6,878 nucleotides of DNA from an uncultured bacterium (GTDB taxonomy: Bacteria; Patescibacteriota; Minisyncoccia; Phycocordibacterales; UBA1006): positions 1 through 6,878 of the forward strand of contig CAIXMG010000009.1 in NCBI GenBank assembly GCA_903920485.1, read 5' to 3'. The notes under the pieces were generated by a model. It had not been told where the DNA came from, did no database searches, and saw nothing but the letters and a program-made list of their open reading frames with translations. The position numbers were made by a program, and so were the translations under genes. This document shows, one piece after another, positions 1-6,452 of the stretch. The stretch's first letter is position 1, and every line of letters starts with the position of its first letter.

Positions 1-1598
1 GTCGGGATCGTGATTTGATTGTTGCCGTCGATGCCAGGATTCGCCGTATCCCACGTGGTGACGAAGCTTTCGCTGTTTCCACAATTTTGCCCTCCGTCGG
101 TAATAGTCCAGCTGTCCGGAGAACTTGTAAGAATACTTCTTCCCGCAACCGCACCCGAGGAACAATAGGTGCTGCTGCCTGCGCTGAACGTGACATTCGA
201 CTGCACGGATTCCTGCGACCACGCAATAAGTATTGCCTCGTAATTCGTAGTGGAAAGGGTGTCGTAACCAAACATATTGCCCATGTTGGTAACATCCTTG
301 ATATCCCAAGCACCGAGATTCTGATCGAAGGAAGTAGCGCCGTAGAACACCTCGTTCATGTTCGTGACATTACCCACATCCAAACCGCTGATATCTTGGT
401 CAAAGGAGGTCGCATTCTGGAACATCGAACCCATGTCGGTAAGATTCTCAGTGTTCCAAGAATCAAGCGGCTGGTTAAACGACGTCGCACCGCCGAACAT
501 TCCGTTCATGCTTGTCACCGCCGAAACGTTCCACGCATTCAACGGCTGATCAAAAGCAAAGTCGTCTTGGAACACGCCGTCCATGTTCGTGACATTCGAA
601 ACGTTCCACGAGTTAAGCGGTTGGTCAAAATCCACATCGACGCCGAACATGTAGCTCATGTCGGTTATGTTCGAAACATCCCAATTGTCGATGTTTTGGT
701 TGAAATCGCCATCATAGAACATGTAACGCGTATTCGTGACATTCGAAACGTCCCAATTGCTGATGTCCTGGTTGAATACATAGTCCCATCCGAACATGCT
801 GCCCATGTCCGTTACGTTTGAGGTTTCGGAACCCCACATCAAGGGATGGCTGCTGTCATTTCCGGCATCGCCATTATTAAAATTGCTTGCCCCGGCGAAC
901 ATCCCGCTCATCTCGGTCACATTTCCCACATTCCAGGAACTGAGATCCTGATTGAAGGAAGAATCGCCAAAGAACATGTAGGCCATCTCGGTGGCATTCC
1001 CCACGTTCCAAGAACTGATATTTTGATCAAAGACGGTATCACCATAAAACATATCACTCATGTAGATCACGTTTGATACGTCCCATCCACTGATGTCAGA
1101 ATTGAAATTGGTAGCATTTGCAAACATGCCGGACATATCCGTCACATCCGAAAGATCCGGAACATCGGTCGCGGAAAAGGTCGTCAACCCGGTGCATCCT
1201 GCAAAGGCCTCGTTCATCGACTGCCAGGAATTCGTTCCCCACTGGTCTATGTCGGTCAAGGCGGGAGCATCGGCTGCATTGTTGAAATAGATTGCCGGGA
1301 ACGTCCCCGTGATCGTGACGGTGTAGCTGCCGGAACTTACATAGGTATGACTGTCGTCCCCCGTCTGTGCGGTATCGGAACTTGAATCTCCCCAGTCGAC
1401 ACCGTAGTCGTAGGTGTAACCTGGATTTGTCGGGATGGTAATCGTCTCACCCGCAGTCACAGTCCACGTCGTGATGAAACCGGAAGAAGCCTCCGCATGA
1501 CCGGAGGCAACCATCATGAAGCCGACAAGAAATACCGCGACGGACATCGTCAAAAACAGCAGTTTCTTTGCCCGTCTTTTAAGGCTTACAAAATTCAT
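1..1598 (-). CDS. Secreted BspA-like (DUF285) repeat protein with PKD-like domain, C-terminus cut by window edge
   Basis: The reading frame starts at ATG 1598 and stays open to the left edge, giving 532 residues without a stop. Residues 1-37 form a clear Sec signal peptide: basic n-region KRRAKK (7-12), a hydrophobic core, and a likely cut after AEA (35-37). Residues 41-107 resemble a PKD-type beta-sandwich (VDWGD at 67-71, HTY at 84-86, YTVTITGTF at 92-100). Residues 152-435 are eleven BspA/DUF285 units of the form VT-M--MF-----FNQ---WdVSN. A twelfth unit runs into a cap (436-506) ending WTITDGGQNC, with Cys479 and Cys506 as a possible disulfide. Residues 512-532 (FVTTW...ITIP) restart the FITTW...ITIP sequence of residues 41-56, so a second module probably follows. 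BspA-type proteins are surface proteins, several of them adhesins; a binding role here is inferred. No wall anchor is visible in the window. The start is one base after the upstream stop and has no good Shine-Dalgarno, so coupling to the upstream gene is likely. Confidence 0.9.
   Translation of the reverse strand, partial: MNFVSLKRRAKKLLFLTMSVAVFLVGFMMVASGHAEASSGFITTWTVTAGETITIPTNPGYTYDYGVDWGDSSSDTAQTGDDSHTYVSSGSYTVTITGTFPAIYFNNAADAPALTDIDQWGTNSWQSMNEAFAGCTGLTTFSATDVPDLSDVTDMSGMFANATNFNSDISGWDVSNVIYMSDMFYGDTVFDQNISSWNVGNATEMAYMFFGDSSFNQDLSSWNVGNVTEMSGMFAGASNFNNGDAGNDSSHPLMWGSETSNVTDMGSMFGWDYVFNQDISNWDVSNVTNTRYMFYDGDFNQNIDNWDVSNITDMSYMFGVDVDFDQPLNSWNVSNVTNMDGVFQDDFAFDQPLNAWNVSAVTSMNGMFGGATSFNQPLDSWNTENLTDMGSMFQNATSFDQDISGLDVGNVTNMNEVFYGATSFDQNLGAWDIKDVTNMGNMFGYDTLSTTNYEAILIAWSQESVQSNVTFSAGSSTYCSSGAVAGRSILTSSPDSWTITDGGQNCGNSESFVTTWDTANPGIDGNNQITIP
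294..1145 (-). repeat. Eleven tandem BspA/DUF285 repeat units (25 residues, 75 bp pitch)
   Basis: These units span residues 152-435 of the partial CDS. Nine of the eleven are exactly 25 residues. Unit 4 (residues 227-261) is 35 residues because of an insertion after its FN motif. Unit 6 (287-310) is 24 residues and has Thr for the conserved Met (VTNT). The core pattern is V-T-x-M-x-x-M-F, then F-(N/D)-Q, then W-(N/D)-V-(S/G)-N. The DNA copies have diverged, although short tracts such as catgttcgtgacatt on the plus strand recur. In this family the units stack as a leucine-rich-repeat-like solenoid. Confidence 0.9.
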
Positions 1599-1602
1599 GT
1601 TA
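1596..1602 (-). other. Stop/start junction with one-base gap (TAACATG)
   Basis: The upstream gene ends with TAA (1602-1600). One C follows (1599), then the ATG of the BspA-like gene (1598-1596). The 20 bases before this ATG contain no GGAG-type ribosome-binding site, only a weak AAAG overlapping the stop. Termination-reinitiation by the same ribosome is the simplest way to translate the second gene. This places the two surface proteins in one transcript. Confidence 0.7.
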
Positions 1603-4600
1603 CTTTGCATTGGCAAGCAGCGCGTTCGCGACCGCCCTTGATTTTGGCCCGAAGACGCCGTCAGGAGTCAAGCCGTGCGCCTTCTGGAATCGCATGAGTG
1701 CCTGTTTGGTAAGTGATCCGAAACTGCTGGTCTCATGAGTCGGCGACCCTGCCCCTAACAGCGCGATCGCATACCCCTGCGCATTCAAGAATTTCTGGAG
1801 GTTAACAACATCGGACGAATGAGTGCCAAGTCGGAGCGTTTTCTGGAAAGACGGAATCGTGATCGCGGCAGACGGAACAACCGCAACCATTCCAGGCACT
1901 GTCGCCGTCTGGCTCACCGGTGGAATGATTTCCCAAGGAGCACCTCGACCACCACCGACGCCAGGCCCCACCGAAACGACCGGTGCGGGAGGAGTAGGAG
2001 GTGTCGGTTCTGTTGGGAAGGCAAACGACAACCCGTGGAACGTCGGATACCAGCTTGCGTTCGCATCCCAGACGGGAGCACTTGCAAAGTCCCACGAGGA
2101 AAGCGGTCCGTTCGTTGTTGAATTTTTAAAGAATCCGGTATCGGTCTCAGGAGTACAGTACCCGCTTGCGTCCTCATTACTGATACATGGAGCACTGCTC
2201 GGGGTAACGTACCACAAATCCGTCGGTACCATTCCCGAAACCTGGCCGATTACCGATCCTATGTTGGTGCCCGACACCGACGATCCAGACAGGGACTGTG
2301 CCACGAACAAGTCACCTACGCTGGAAATGCTACCGTCATTCGTATTGACCGCACCCACCAGTCCGCCGATCGAATCAGGACTGTCACCCGTTGTGGAAAC
2401 CGTTCCCGCTGCGTATCCACGAGACAGAAGATTTTCATGCGACCAGCTGTCCATAGACCCAACCAACCCTCCGACACTGTTGTTTCCGGTAATGTTTCCA
2501 CTTGCAAAGACATCCGTTACGGAATTATCTCCTTCAGAATCGCCGATCAGCCCTCCTACTGCGCCCGTTCCCGAAACATTTCCGCTGGCGTAACTTTTTG
2601 AAATAAGGCCCGCATAGGGTTGCGATTCGCTACTTGACCCGGTAAGCAAGAACCCGATCAACCCTCCTATTGCAATATTATCGGCCCCATTGCCAGTCAC
2701 GTTCCCCGTCGCATAATCGTCTTGCATGGTTAGGCCGCCTGTCGATCCGGCATTCCCCAGACTAATTCCCGGACCTTCGCTTTCCGTTCCACCCAAGAGC
2801 CCTCCGACACCATAGTCGCCCGAGACATTTCCCGTCGCAAAGCTGTTTGAAATGGTAAGGCCCATCTCAATCGCATTGCTGTTCTGGATGTTGGCATATC
2901 CAACCAGCCCTCCTGCATCGCCATAGCCACTGGTCGAAATGACGTCGCCCGTGTCCGAATCATTTGCAAGTGTCACGTCCGTATTTGATCCGTCGTCGTA
3001 TTCTTGGATATATCCGACCAGTCCTCCTAATGCGGAATTTCCGTTGATCGTTCCCCGAGAAGTCGTGTTGTTGATGTTCAATGACGTAGGCCCGCCATCA
3101 CCGGCACTTGCCGTATATCCAATAATCCCCCCAGTGTTATAGCTGGGGCCGTTCATGTTCATCGTCGAAAGCGTATCCGTAATGGTAAGTGAAATACCCC
3201 CAGCGTCGTCGCTGTTGTTGCTGCCATCCATTTCCAAGTCGCCGATCAATCCGCCAAAGCTGTAATCGCTTGTCTGTCCCTCTGCCGGAGTGATAGACCC
3301 GGACGTATTCGCATTAATGATCATGACCGTACTGTCGGGACCATTCTCTTCAAACCAACCGGCAAATCCGCCGTAACTCTGCGACGTCCCGGTAATTGCG
3401 ACGTCAGTGGTTATCCCCGAGACCGTGTGGTTGTGACCATCGTAATAGTCCATGGCCCCTCCGATGCCACCGGTCGTTGACCCTGTATCGGACAGGGCTC
3501 CGTCCACCGTGACACTGGAAAGGTCTTCGTTATCGATTTCACCTGCAATTCCACCGACATCATTCTGACCCACTACGGATTCGTTCGTAAGGGTCACGTT
3601 TTCGATCGTTCCGCCGTTTGCATATCCAAAAGGTCCGACGTCCGTCGTTTCCGGCTGATTGATGGTAATGTCGCTTATGGTGTTGCCTTGTCCGTTCAAC
3701 GTTCCTGAAAACGCCTCACCCCAATGGATCGGTTGAAAATCGAGTCCCTCGCAGCTGAAACTTCCGGCAATGTCGTACGTATCCGCATATCCAGAGCTTG
3801 GATCCGCTGCAATCGCATCGAACTGTTCACAGGAGGAGATGTCTTGCACCACCGCGGCAACCGTTGAATAGGTTGCGGTTCCGTAATCGCTGGATCCCGC
3901 ATTGTTTCGGGCAAGCACTCGAACATCATAGTCGCCGTACGCGGGAAAATTAATCGAATCAGTCAGAGGATTCGTCGCAGGAACATCATCATAGAAGAAA
4001 TAGTTGTTCCAAGTATCACCGTGCTTCTTCACCTCGACCAGATAATCGTTGACTGTCTCGCCACCCGTGGAAGCCGGAGCACTCCAGGTAAGCGTCCCGT
4101 TCAAATATCCGTCAGCCGTCACCAAAGAGATGTCCGTCGGAGCGCTTGGTGCGGTCGCACCACCGCTGTTGATCCACAGGTTTTGATACCCTGCAGCCGC
4201 AATGACTTGGGAACCGTCCCCGGAAACGGTGATGCCGTCCCAGTTGGCATAACTGGGAACCGATTCGTCCGTCCAGCTCGTCCCACCATTACTTGAAACA
4301 TGGATGTACCCTCCGCCCGCAGGAGCCGCGGCAATCACGCTGCCATCCGCAGATTCTGAGATGCCGGTGACACCGCTGCCGCTTTCTCCGGTACTTTGCC
4401 AGGTAGAACCGCTGTCGGTCGAGGTATAAATATTGTTGTAACCGCCGGCCGCGACCAACTTTCCACTGTTGCCTGCCGCAACGGCGTTCCAATCGTTGGC
4501 GACACCGCCAAGACCCGCCGACCAGGAACCTGCCTGATTTGTCGAAACCGCCAAATAACCGCCCGACGTCGCCGTACTGCCTGCAATGAGTGAGGTAGCA

Positions 4601-5178
4601 TCGGGAGAATAGGCAACGGAAACCCAGTTCTCACTATCGGGATTCGACTCGATCCAACTCCAAATGCCCTCGCCTGTTTCTTGCGCCGTCCAAACAGTAT
4701 GATTGGTCGCATCAATGGCGGCTGCATAGTATCCGCTGGTTCCTCCCAGGGTGACCGATGTCCAGTCCGCACTCGGCGCACTTCCCCCGTTGATCCTCCA
4801 ATCGGCACCACGGTCCGACGAACCCCACAAATAACCGTTACTTTCGCCAAGCATGATCGTCTGCCCGTCCGGAGACTCGGCAATGGATGACCACGAACTG
4901 TCACCAGCGATCGACGGAGCAGGAATCTGGTTCCAGGTTGCACCGTGATCGTTCGAGGTAAAGATGTATCCTGAAATCTGAACGCTGACCCCCGCCAGGT
5001 ACTGCCCGTCGGTCGAGGAGGCTATCCCAATCCAGTGGGTGTTTGGCGACCCCGAAAGCTGCGACCATGAATAGGTATCGGCTGATGCGCGCTGCGTGCT
5101 CAGCATGAAGGCAAAAAGTGGAACGGCAAGTAATAAAATAACCTTGACCATTTTTCGGTCCACGTAGTGCGTTGTCAT
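1600..5178 (-). CDS. Large secreted mosaic protein: Asp-box propeller, FnIII, GLUG beta-helix, C-terminal peptidoglycan-binding domain
   Basis: This 1192-residue protein begins with a signal peptide whose core is VILLLAVPLFAF (13-24) and whose likely cut is after ASA (31-33). Residues 35-340 hold a beta-propeller with Asp-box (BNR) motifs at 75, 120, 212, 253 and 295 (SNDHGATW, SSDRGADW, STNQAGSW, STDSGSTW, SSNGGTSW). Residues 345-440 fit a fibronectin type III domain (LTWSAPAS at 363-370, YDVRVLARNNAG at 417-428). Residues about 482-980 form a GLUG-repeat beta-helix. Residues 985-1050 look like its closing segment, and 1054-1087 are a Pro/Gly linker. Residues 1111-1190 are a PG_binding_1 domain that should hold the protein on peptidoglycan. 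GLUG and Asp-box regions are common in adhesins, but the propeller shows no evidence of an enzyme active site. ATG 5178 follows AGG with a 6-base gap. ATG 5151 (residue 10, MVKV, preceded by GGA) is the alternative and gives a more ordinary signal peptide. A start further upstream at 5313 would overlap the glycosyltransferase gene and bury the signal peptide. Confidence 0.88.
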   Translation of the reverse strand: MTTHYVDRKMVKVILLLAVPLFAFMLSTQRASADTYSWSQLSGSPNTHWIGIASSTDGQYLAGVSVQISGYIFTSNDHGATWNQIPAPSIAGDSSWSSIAESPDGQTIMLGESNGYLWGSSDRGADWRINGGSAPSADWTSVTLGGTSGYYAAAIDATNHTVWTAQETGEGIWSWIESNPDSENWVSVAYSPDATSLIAGSTATSGGYLAVSTNQAGSWSAGLGGVANDWNAVAAGNSGKLVAAGGYNNIYTSTDSGSTWQSTGESGSGVTGISESADGSVIAAAPAGGGYIHVSSNGGTSWTDESVPSYANWDGITVSGDGSQVIAAAGYQNLWINSGGATAPSAPTDISLVTADGYLNGTLTWSAPASTGGETVNDYLVEVKKHGDTWNNYFFYDDVPATNPLTDSINFPAYGDYDVRVLARNNAGSSDYGTATYSTVAAVVQDISSCEQFDAIAADPSSGYADTYDIAGSFSCEGLDFQPIHWGEAFSGTLNGQGNTISDITINQPETTDVGPFGYANGGTIENVTLTNESVVGQNDVGGIAGEIDNEDLSSVTVDGALSDTGSTTGGIGGAMDYYDGHNHTVSGITTDVAITGTSQSYGGFAGWFEENGPDSTVMIINANTSGSITPAEGQTSDYSFGGLIGDLEMDGSNNSDDAGGISLTITDTLSTMNMNGPSYNTGGIIGYTASAGDGGPTSLNINNTTSRGTINGNSALGGLVGYIQEYDDGSNTDVTLANDSDTGDVISTSGYGDAGGLVGYANIQNSNAIEMGLTISNSFATGNVSGDYGVGGLLGGTESEGPGISLGNAGSTGGLTMQDDYATGNVTGNGADNIAIGGLIGFLLTGSSSESQPYAGLISKSYASGNVSGTGAVGGLIGDSEGDNSVTDVFASGNITGNNSVGGLVGSMDSWSHENLLSRGYAAGTVSTTGDSPDSIGGLVGAVNTNDGSISSVGDLFVAQSLSGSSVSGTNIGSVIGQVSGMVPTDLWYVTPSSAPCISNEDASGYCTPETDTGFFKNSTTNGPLSSWDFASAPVWDANASWYPTFHGLSFAFPTEPTPPTPPAPVVSVGPGVGGGRGAPWEIIPPVSQTATVPGMVAVVPSAAITIPSFQKTLRLGTHSSDVVNLQKFLNAQGYAIALLGAGSPTHETSSFGSLTKQALMRFQKAHGLTPDGVFGPKSRAVANALLANAK
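1609..1848 (-). other. PG_binding_1 domain at the C-terminus of the mosaic protein
   Basis: Residues 1111-1190 contain the family pattern: LRLGTHSSDVVNLQKFLN, then an insert ALLGAGSPTHETSSFG, then TKQALMRFQKAHGL and DGVFGPKSRAVAN. PG_binding_1 is a small three-helix domain that binds peptidoglycan non-covalently, often at a protein's end. The insert is shared with the protein at the right end of the window (GPGSKGHEITYFG), so the two belong to the same domain variant. It sits after a Pro-rich spacer, as expected for a wall anchor holding a long exposed rod. Confidence 0.85.
2239..3558 (-). repeat. GLUG repeat array (about 13 units) forming a predicted beta-helix
   Basis: The GG(L/I)(V/I)G motif recurs in residues 541-980, at about 541, 570, 603, 642, 683, 718, 756, 792, 838, 875, 903 and 938, with a degenerate IGSVIG at 973. 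From residue 779 it alternates with a second motif of the type S-(F/Y)-A-(T/S)-G-N-V-(S/T)-G, at about 779, 821, 862, 890 and 920. Unit spacing ranges from about 28 to 46 residues, so this is not a uniform tandem duplication. The pattern matches the GLUG family found in filamentous surface and adhesin-like proteins. Confidence 0.85.
4159..4956 (-). repeat. Asp-box (BNR-like) propeller repeats
   Basis: Five S-x-(D/N)-x-G-x-(T/S)-W type turns lie at residues 75, 120, 212, 253 and 295. The third is degenerate (STNQAGSW). A weaker trace at 334-340 (LWINSGG) and possibly one near 172 (IWSWIESN) suggest six or seven blades. Each blade also carries a motif of the type W-(S/T/N)-(S/A)-(I/V)-(A/T), followed by (S/G)-x-D-G. 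Asp boxes mark beta-propeller folds such as sialidase and sortilin types. The fold alone does not show enzymatic activity. Confidence 0.75.
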
Positions 5179-5184
5179 ATGCAA

Positions 5185-5193
5185 CCTATTGTA
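5185..5193 (-). promoter_or_regulatory. Candidate -10 element and Shine-Dalgarno immediately before the mosaic-protein gene
   Basis: On the minus strand TACAAT (5193-5188) is a good -10 hexamer, and AGG (5187-5185) follows directly, six bases before ATG 5178. A start site 7 bases past the -10 would fall near 5181, leaving only about 3 bases of leader before ATG 5178. In that case AGG could not act as a ribosome-binding site on this transcript. Translation would then be leaderless at 5178 or start at ATG 5151 with about 30 bases of leader carrying GGA. No convincing -35 is seen (best is TTTGTC at a short 13-base spacing). Read-through from the glycosyltransferase gene is also possible, since no terminator lies between them. 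Confidence 0.45.
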
Positions 5194-5208
5194 TCGGAGT
5201 ACTCCCGA
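5194..5208. repeat. Short inverted repeat next to the -10 (possible operator)
   Basis: GGAGTACTCC (5196-5205) is a perfect 10-base palindrome. It extends to TCGGAGTACTCCCGA (5194-5208) if one extra C on the right is treated as a bulge. It touches the upstream edge of the candidate TACAAT box. With no loop it is unlikely to be an RNA hairpin or terminator, and a protein-binding site is the more natural reading. Chance cannot be excluded for a palindrome this short. Confidence 0.35.
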
Positions 5209-5243
5209 CAAAGCGAGGTGCGGTGTGGGGATAAGCTCCTTCG

Positions 5244-6404
5244 CTACGAGAGCAGCTCCGCAAATACGTCCCCCAGCTGCTCTGCCGCCGAGTCCGTCGT
5301 AAGTTTTTTGCACATGGCAAACCCTGCTTGTCTCATGCCGCTTTTCTCCCCGTCGGTCATCGAAAGGAATGTTGCATACGCGGCTTCCATGGTGTCAGGT
5401 CTCATGCCGCAATAGACACTTGTCTCGTCATTCAAGTAATCGGAGAGTCCGCCTGCGCGCGAGGATATGACAATGCAACCGGCAGCCAAGCCTTCGAGCC
5501 CAACCCCTCCGAACGGCTCGTGATACGAGGTCACCAACAGCGCGTCGGCAGAGCGAAGTGCCCTGATCTTGTCCTGGCCATACAGAGCCCCGATGAAGAA
5601 GACGTTCTTCCCCTTCGCAACCTTGTCGTTGATCGCGTTCATGCAGACCCGATCGGCCTTCGTTTTGTCGCCCACAAAAATCAGATCAACACCCTCCGGA
5701 ACTCGCGCCTGGCAAAGCGGAATAATTCCCTTCATTTCCGCAAGCCGTCCGAGGAACACCATCTTTATTTTATTATTTCCCGGAAAGACGAAGGGTTCGA
5801 CGTTCTTGTCTTGCCACTTGTCCAAGTCGATCCCGTTGATCACGAACCTGGCTTTCGTCGGAAACGTCGGTGCCACGTGCTCGTACTGTCTCGCATATCC
5901 CCGCGAAACGTGCACGATCCTGTCCGCGCGTTTCAGCCCGCGAATTTCCATTTCGCAGAATGCGTTGTGCATGCTTTTCTGAACGGGATCCTTCACGTCG
6001 AGCCCGAACGAATAGCCCTGCTCGGAAAGGAGGATCGGTGACAAACACATGCGTGCAATCATGGGAACCTTGAACAGGTCAGCGGCATACGTGGCAGCCA
6101 GGTAGATGGACCAGTCAAAAGCATAGATCAAGTCCGGCTTGGGAAACGAAACGGCCGCCGCCAGGTAACTGGACTGTGCGATCATCGTATTCAGGGGCCC
6201 GAACGTCACCTGGGTAAACGGCGCACCGACCTCGTGGTATTCGGTGACAAATTTCGGGACTTCGGTTCCCGCAAGCGGAAATCCAGCCACGTAAAAGTCA
6301 TATGTTTCGGAAAGCTTCTCGAACAGCGGTGCTGAATTTTCTCCCATGCCACCGGAGGCCTTCACGAACCGATCAGGGATGATAACGAGGACTTTTTTCT
6401 TCAT
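5244..6404 (-). CDS. GT4-like glycosyltransferase (GT-B fold)
   Basis: This 386-residue protein would transfer a sugar from an activated donor to a surface glycan, glycolipid or protein acceptor; the sugar and acceptor cannot be read from the sequence. The N-terminal domain starts with MKKKVLVIIP and a glycine loop SGGMG (17-21). The C-terminal domain has the usual GT4 landmarks: VINGID (188-193), FLGRLAEMKG (217-226, with the Arg220/Lys225 pair expected to contact donor phosphates), VTSYHEPFGGVGLEGLAAG (291-309) with the E-x7-E motif Glu296/Glu304, and SSRAGGLSDYL (314-324). Length and order match a complete GT4 enzyme. There is no signal peptide or membrane helix, so it should act in the cytoplasm or at the inner membrane face. 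It lies 65 bases upstream of the mosaic-protein gene on the same strand, so it may decorate that protein or build a surface polysaccharide; that link is inferred. ATG 6404 is the first in-frame start after a candidate promoter, but no ribosome-binding site precedes it. Confidence 0.92.
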   Translation of the reverse strand: MKKKVLVIIPDRFVKASGGMGENSAPLFEKLSETYDFYVAGFPLAGTEVPKFVTEYHEVGAPFTQVTFGPLNTMIAQSSYLAAAVSFPKPDLIYAFDWSIYLAATYAADLFKVPMIARMCLSPILLSEQGYSFGLDVKDPVQKSMHNAFCEMEIRGLKRADRIVHVSRGYARQYEHVAPTFPTKARFVINGIDLDKWQDKNVEPFVFPGNNKIKMVFLGRLAEMKGIIPLCQARVPEGVDLIFVGDKTKADRVCMNAINDKVAKGKNVFFIGALYGQDKIRALRSADALLVTSYHEPFGGVGLEGLAAGCIVISSRAGGLSDYLNDETSVYCGMRPDTMEAAYATFLSMTDGEKSGMRQAGFAMCKKLTTDSAAEQLGDVFAELLS

Positions 6405-6411
6405 GGCCCAT

Positions 6412-6439
6412 AGTATAGCAGATTAGAAGAAGGTGTTTA
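6412..6439 (-). promoter_or_regulatory. Candidate promoter of the glycosyltransferase gene, extended -10, probably leaderless
   Basis: On the minus strand an extended -10, TGCTATACT (6420-6412), lies 16 bases after a -35-like TAAACA (6439-6434; 4 of 6 matches to TTGACA). The -10 ends 7 bases before ATG 6404, so transcription should begin at about 6405, next to the start codon. The interval has no Shine-Dalgarno (bases ATGGGCC). This is the arrangement expected for a leaderless mRNA. Confidence 0.6.
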
Positions 6440-6452
6440 CCCCATGCGCACA

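Noticed and set aside
15..1076. Long plus-strand open frames (15-821 and 846-1076) with a repeating His-Val-x-x-Ile pattern
   Set aside because: They are antisense to the DUF285 array. The 75-base period keeps a frame open on the opposite strand and creates an apparent repeat. There is no start signal, and the minus-strand product is a recognised family.
294..1145. CRISPR array or DNA-level tandem repeat
   Set aside because: The periodicity is explained by protein repeats in frame. DNA copies differ at many positions, and there are no constant repeats with unique spacers.
1603..1616. Small hairpin (TTGC/GCAA) at the stop codon of the mosaic gene as a terminator
   Set aside because: Only four or five base pairs and no U-run. 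A terminator here would also cut off the gene that starts one base later.
1823..2593. Plus-strand open frame of 256 codons
   Set aside because: It is antisense to the GLUG/linker/wall-binding coding region, is Pro/Thr-rich in the way an antisense of Gly/Ser-rich sequence would be, and matches no family I recognise.
4335..4943. Minus-strand open frame of 202 codons, very Arg-rich
   Set aside because: It lies in another frame inside the propeller-coding region. Its composition is that of an out-of-frame reading, and the in-frame product has clear Asp-box motifs.
5179..5313. Upstream extension of the mosaic protein to ATG 5313
   Set aside because: It would overlap the glycosyltransferase gene by 70 bases and place 45 non-signal residues ahead of a clear signal peptide.
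5328..6041. Plus-strand open frame of 237 codons
   Set aside because: It is antisense to the complete GT4-like glycosyltransferase gene, with no recognisable domain.
6421..6452. Terminator between the partial wall-binding gene and the glycosyltransferase
   Set aside because: I found no stable stem followed by a T-run in the 48-base gap. The GGGGTAAACACC tract does not fold into a convincing hairpin.
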